Of a DNA stretch of 64,000 nt, positions 61,912 through 64,000 are shown one piece after another. How positions within the stretch are numbered: the stretch's first letter is position 1; every line of letters begins with the position of its first letter. A model generated the notes under the pieces. The model saw only the letters and a list, made by a program, of their open reading frames with translations. It was not told where the DNA came from and did not search any database. The DNA is from Molossus alvarezi (Eukaryota > Chordata > Mammalia > Chiroptera > Molossidae), in assembly GCA_037176705.1 (NCBI GenBank), contig CM073885.1, forward strand, positions 218,624,290 to 218,688,289, read 5' to 3'. The position numbers and the translations under genes are program-made.

Positions 61912-62124
61912 GAGCCCAGCCAGTGTGACTCTGTGGATTGAGAGTTGGCCCATGGACTGAGAGGTTCTGGTTCGATTCCCGGTCAGGGCACATGCCTGGG
62001 TTTCAGGCTCGATCCCCAGTAGGGAGCGTGCAGGAGGCAGCCAATCGATGTTTCTCTCTCACACTGATGTTTCAATTTCTCTCTCCCTTCCTCTCTCTTA
62101 AAAAAAAAAATCAATAAAAAATAT
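61912..62124 (+). mobile_element. Ves-type SINE with exact target-site duplication
   Basis: Head gcccagccagtgtgactctg; tail aaaaatcaataaaaaat. Flanked by identical atttaatataagcctca (61895-61911 and 62125-62141). Confidence 0.93.
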
Positions 62125-62159
62125 ATTTAATATAAGCCTCATATATCCAGGGTGTTAAG

Positions 62160-62260
62160 TATCACTAATAACATCTCCACTTTGCACATGAAGAAGGTGG
62201 GGCACAGAGAGGTCAAATAACAGTCCAGTCACACAGCTAGTGAGTAGGGACTGAAAGTAG
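62160..62260 (-). mobile_element. MIR SINE fragment, antisense
   Basis: aggtggggcacagagaggtc and cagtccagtcacacagctag are a MIR in reverse. Confidence 0.55.
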
Positions 62261-62370
62261 GCAGCCATTCTCCAATAAGCCTCTACTTTACCCAAGTGGC
62301 TGCTCCATACACAGTCAAGCTGATATTCAGTATGTGTTGGTACAGTATAATTTCTAAATTATTACTGATG

Positions 62371-62646
62371 TAAGTTTTTTTTTTTTATACTCACCTGAGG
62401 ACATTTTCCCATTTTTTGTTCAGATAGAGTGGGAGGGAAAGAGAGGGGAGGAGAGAGAGAAAGAGAAAGAGAGAGAGAGAGAAACATCGATGTGAAAGGG
62501 ACACATCGAGTGGCTGCCACCCACACGACCCAACCAGGGCCGGGGACAAACTGCAACCAAGGTACATGCCCTTAGTGGGAACCGAACCCGGGTCTCTCTG
62601 GACCACAGGCCGACGCTCTAACCACTGAACAAAACCGGCCAGGGCT
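62371..62646 (-). mobile_element. Ves-type SINE
   Basis: Minus-strand head gccctggccggttttgttca and tail in reverse of tatactcacctgaggacatt, with an expanded (GA)n tract at 62451-62482. Confidence 0.9.
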
Positions 62647-63300
62647 AAGGTTTAAGAAATAAAGAATTACTCCTCAGTGGAGGCCAAATGACCTAATAAG
62701 ACAACCTGAAGCATCCTTTCCTGACAGGGATTAGAGGGGCTACATCATTTCCTTTCACTTCCTCCTGCATCCCTGTTTCTAAACAGATTCTCTACACAAC
62801 CACATGGTTCTGGGAACAAGATTCTGGTTTTCTTGACATCTTTAAATTCCCTTTCTTGTCAGTTTGAAGTTTTCTGCCTTCATGAAAGTGGATGGTAACA
62901 TCTTTACAAAGTAACTTTTAATGAGTTACATTTATTATGATAATGATTTTAAAGAGTTGTAAATAAGGGCAAAATCTTGCTGTCTGTGATAAGAAATCCT
63001 TGGAAAGAATTTAGCTCTGGTGGTGCAACTTAGCAGCAGCCAAAGGCCTCCAGCCCCAGCCCCCAGCCCCCTAACCACAATTTCCTATAAAAGAATGGCC
63101 ATCTGCAATCAAGGACTCATATCCCCCACCTGCTGACTCCAAAGCCAAATGCCAGGGGAATGATTCATGCTGCAGGCAAAGAAAACAGTGAGCCCGGTTA
63201 AGAAAACGCAAACTTATCAGACTCCCAACGCTCAGTATCTAAACACACTTTTCTTCTACCTCCTTAAAAAAAAAAAAAAAAAAAAGTAAAACAAAATAAA
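62647..63300. other. ANXA3 intron 1 DNA near the promoter
   Basis: Single-copy-like sequence ending in a 20-A run (63266-63285). No gene features are seen. Proximity to the CpG island makes regulatory content possible. Confidence 0.4.
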
Positions 63301-63766
63301 CTGTCCACGTGAAGAGGACAGCGTGCTCACTAGGATGGGTGGGGTTCCTAGTAAGCAGAACAAAGCTTGGGGCCTGCCCCACCCCTCCCGAGCCCGCTGG
63401 ACCCAGAGGACCCTTCTGACGCCCTGCTTTTCTAGAAGATTCCCAAGACCTTCAGAATTGGGAAGAGAGAGATGGCCAGCTGGACAAAAAGTGAAGAGTC
63501 CAGGGAGCCGGGACTGCTGAGTGTCAGCTTGCAGCAGGGGGTGACCATAGCTGAGTGGCCCTCCGAGAGCAGGGTTCTTTTGCTCCCCTGGGCGTGTTTC
63601 CTCGATTCTGAAATGTGGGACATGAACTCCGTGCCCGCCGAGCCCACCCCACCCCCCCCCGGACTCTGCCCCTGTGCTGCCCGGTTGGTTTGCCAACTCA
63701 GCCTGGCCCGGGACCCCGCGGGAAATTGGGCAAGTCACGCGGCTGCGCGCGGGGGGCCGGACTTAC

Positions 63767-63960
63767 TCTGAAGCCCGCCGGTGTGCCGGGGCCCCGCGAG
63801 CCAGGTGTGCCGGAGCCCCGCGAGCCAGGTGTGCCGGAGCCCCGCGAGCCAGGTGTGCCGGGGCCCCGCGAGCCAGGTGTGCCGGGGCCCCGCGAGCCAG
63901 GTGTGCGTCCGCGCGCCGCTGCTCCACTGCTGGTTCTCAGCCGGCCAGCGAAGGCGACCG
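63767..63960 (-). other. ANXA3: probable ANXA3 non-coding exon 1 (5' boundary unknown)
   Basis: On the minus strand a strong splice donor, cttcaga followed by gtaagt, lies at 63766/63767 in very CpG-rich DNA. Human ANXA3 has an untranslated first exon in a CpG-rich promoter, and exon 2 here has a splice acceptor upstream of the start codon, so a first exon is required. The 5' boundary given is a guess, because the transcription start cannot be read from sequence. It may lie inside or beyond the 24-bp tandem array, or beyond the window edge. The donor is the well-supported part. Confidence 0.55.
63781..63906. repeat. 24-bp GC-rich tandem array, five copies
   Basis: The unit gtgtgccggggccccgcgag + ccag repeats five times (starts 63781, 63805, 63829, 63853, 63877) and then breaks after six bases of a sixth. 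Copies differ only by a g/a change at one position. The array sits in the presumed first exon or core promoter of ANXA3. Confidence 0.95.
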
Positions 63961-64000
63961 CTACTGCGACCGCACCCGCGACCGCACCCCTTCCTGCTGC

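Larger units (their letters stand above)
63580..64000. promoter_or_regulatory. CpG-rich promoter region of ANXA3
   Basis: CpG dinucleotides are dense here, for example in the stretches gcccgccgag, cacgcggctgcgcgc and gcgtccgcgcgccgc, while most of the window is CpG-poor. The region ends at the window edge and coincides with the presumed first exon of ANXA3. No TATA box is evident. Its position and composition suggest a CpG-island promoter; transcription direction is inferred from the gene, not from an initiator motif. Confidence 0.65.

Noticed and set aside
63256..63738. 160-codon open frame on the minus strand near the promoter
   Set aside because: It lies just inside intron 1, is driven by GC-rich composition, ends in a run of Phe from the poly-A tract, and matches no protein I know.
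63781..63906. CRISPR-like array
   Set aside because: Units are directly adjacent with no spacers, in mammalian DNA. It is an ordinary tandem repeat.

Overview
The window is mammalian nuclear DNA, almost certainly from a bat. It has interrupted exons with GT/AG splice sites, ancient mammalian MIR, L2, L1 and MLT1 repeats, and about 21 copies of tRNA-headed SINEs of the bat Ves type, many with target-site duplications. It also carries non-autonomous hAT elements with terminal inverted repeats. The species cannot be named from the sequence alone.

One protein-coding gene is recognisable: ANXA3 (annexin A3), on the minus strand and spanning nearly the whole window. All twelve coding exons (exons 2 to 13) can be placed to the base. 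Their lengths (15, 88, 95, 114, 91, 80, 57, 94, 96, 59, 123 and 60 nt) sum to 972 nt, i.e. 323 codons plus stop, the length of human annexin A3. All reading phases join correctly and all four annexin repeats are present. A CpG-rich promoter region with a probable non-coding exon 1 (donor at 63766/63767) lies at the right edge. The 3' UTR ends in the 6.4-6.6 kb region. The remaining left end (1 to about 6.4 kb) is repeat-rich flank downstream of the gene.

The main surprise is an in-frame TGA at codon 65 in exon 4 (39574-39576), where annexins keep a glycine. Every other exon and splice site is intact. Close by, the 3' end of a sense-oriented L1 sits about ten bases from the exon 3 splice acceptor. 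This is either a recent loss of function, a polymorphism, or a one-base sequence error; the window alone cannot decide.

The rest is intronic or flanking repeat material. It includes L1 fragments, nested insertions (L2 split by L1 split by SINE), ancient LTRs in two or three copies, an unusual minisatellite grown inside a SINE (39-bp units turning into 51-bp units), and a 24-bp GC-rich tandem array in the presumed first exon. There is also an inverted-repeat pair of about 150 bp at 48.3/48.8 kb. I found no second gene, RNA gene, or prokaryote-type system.
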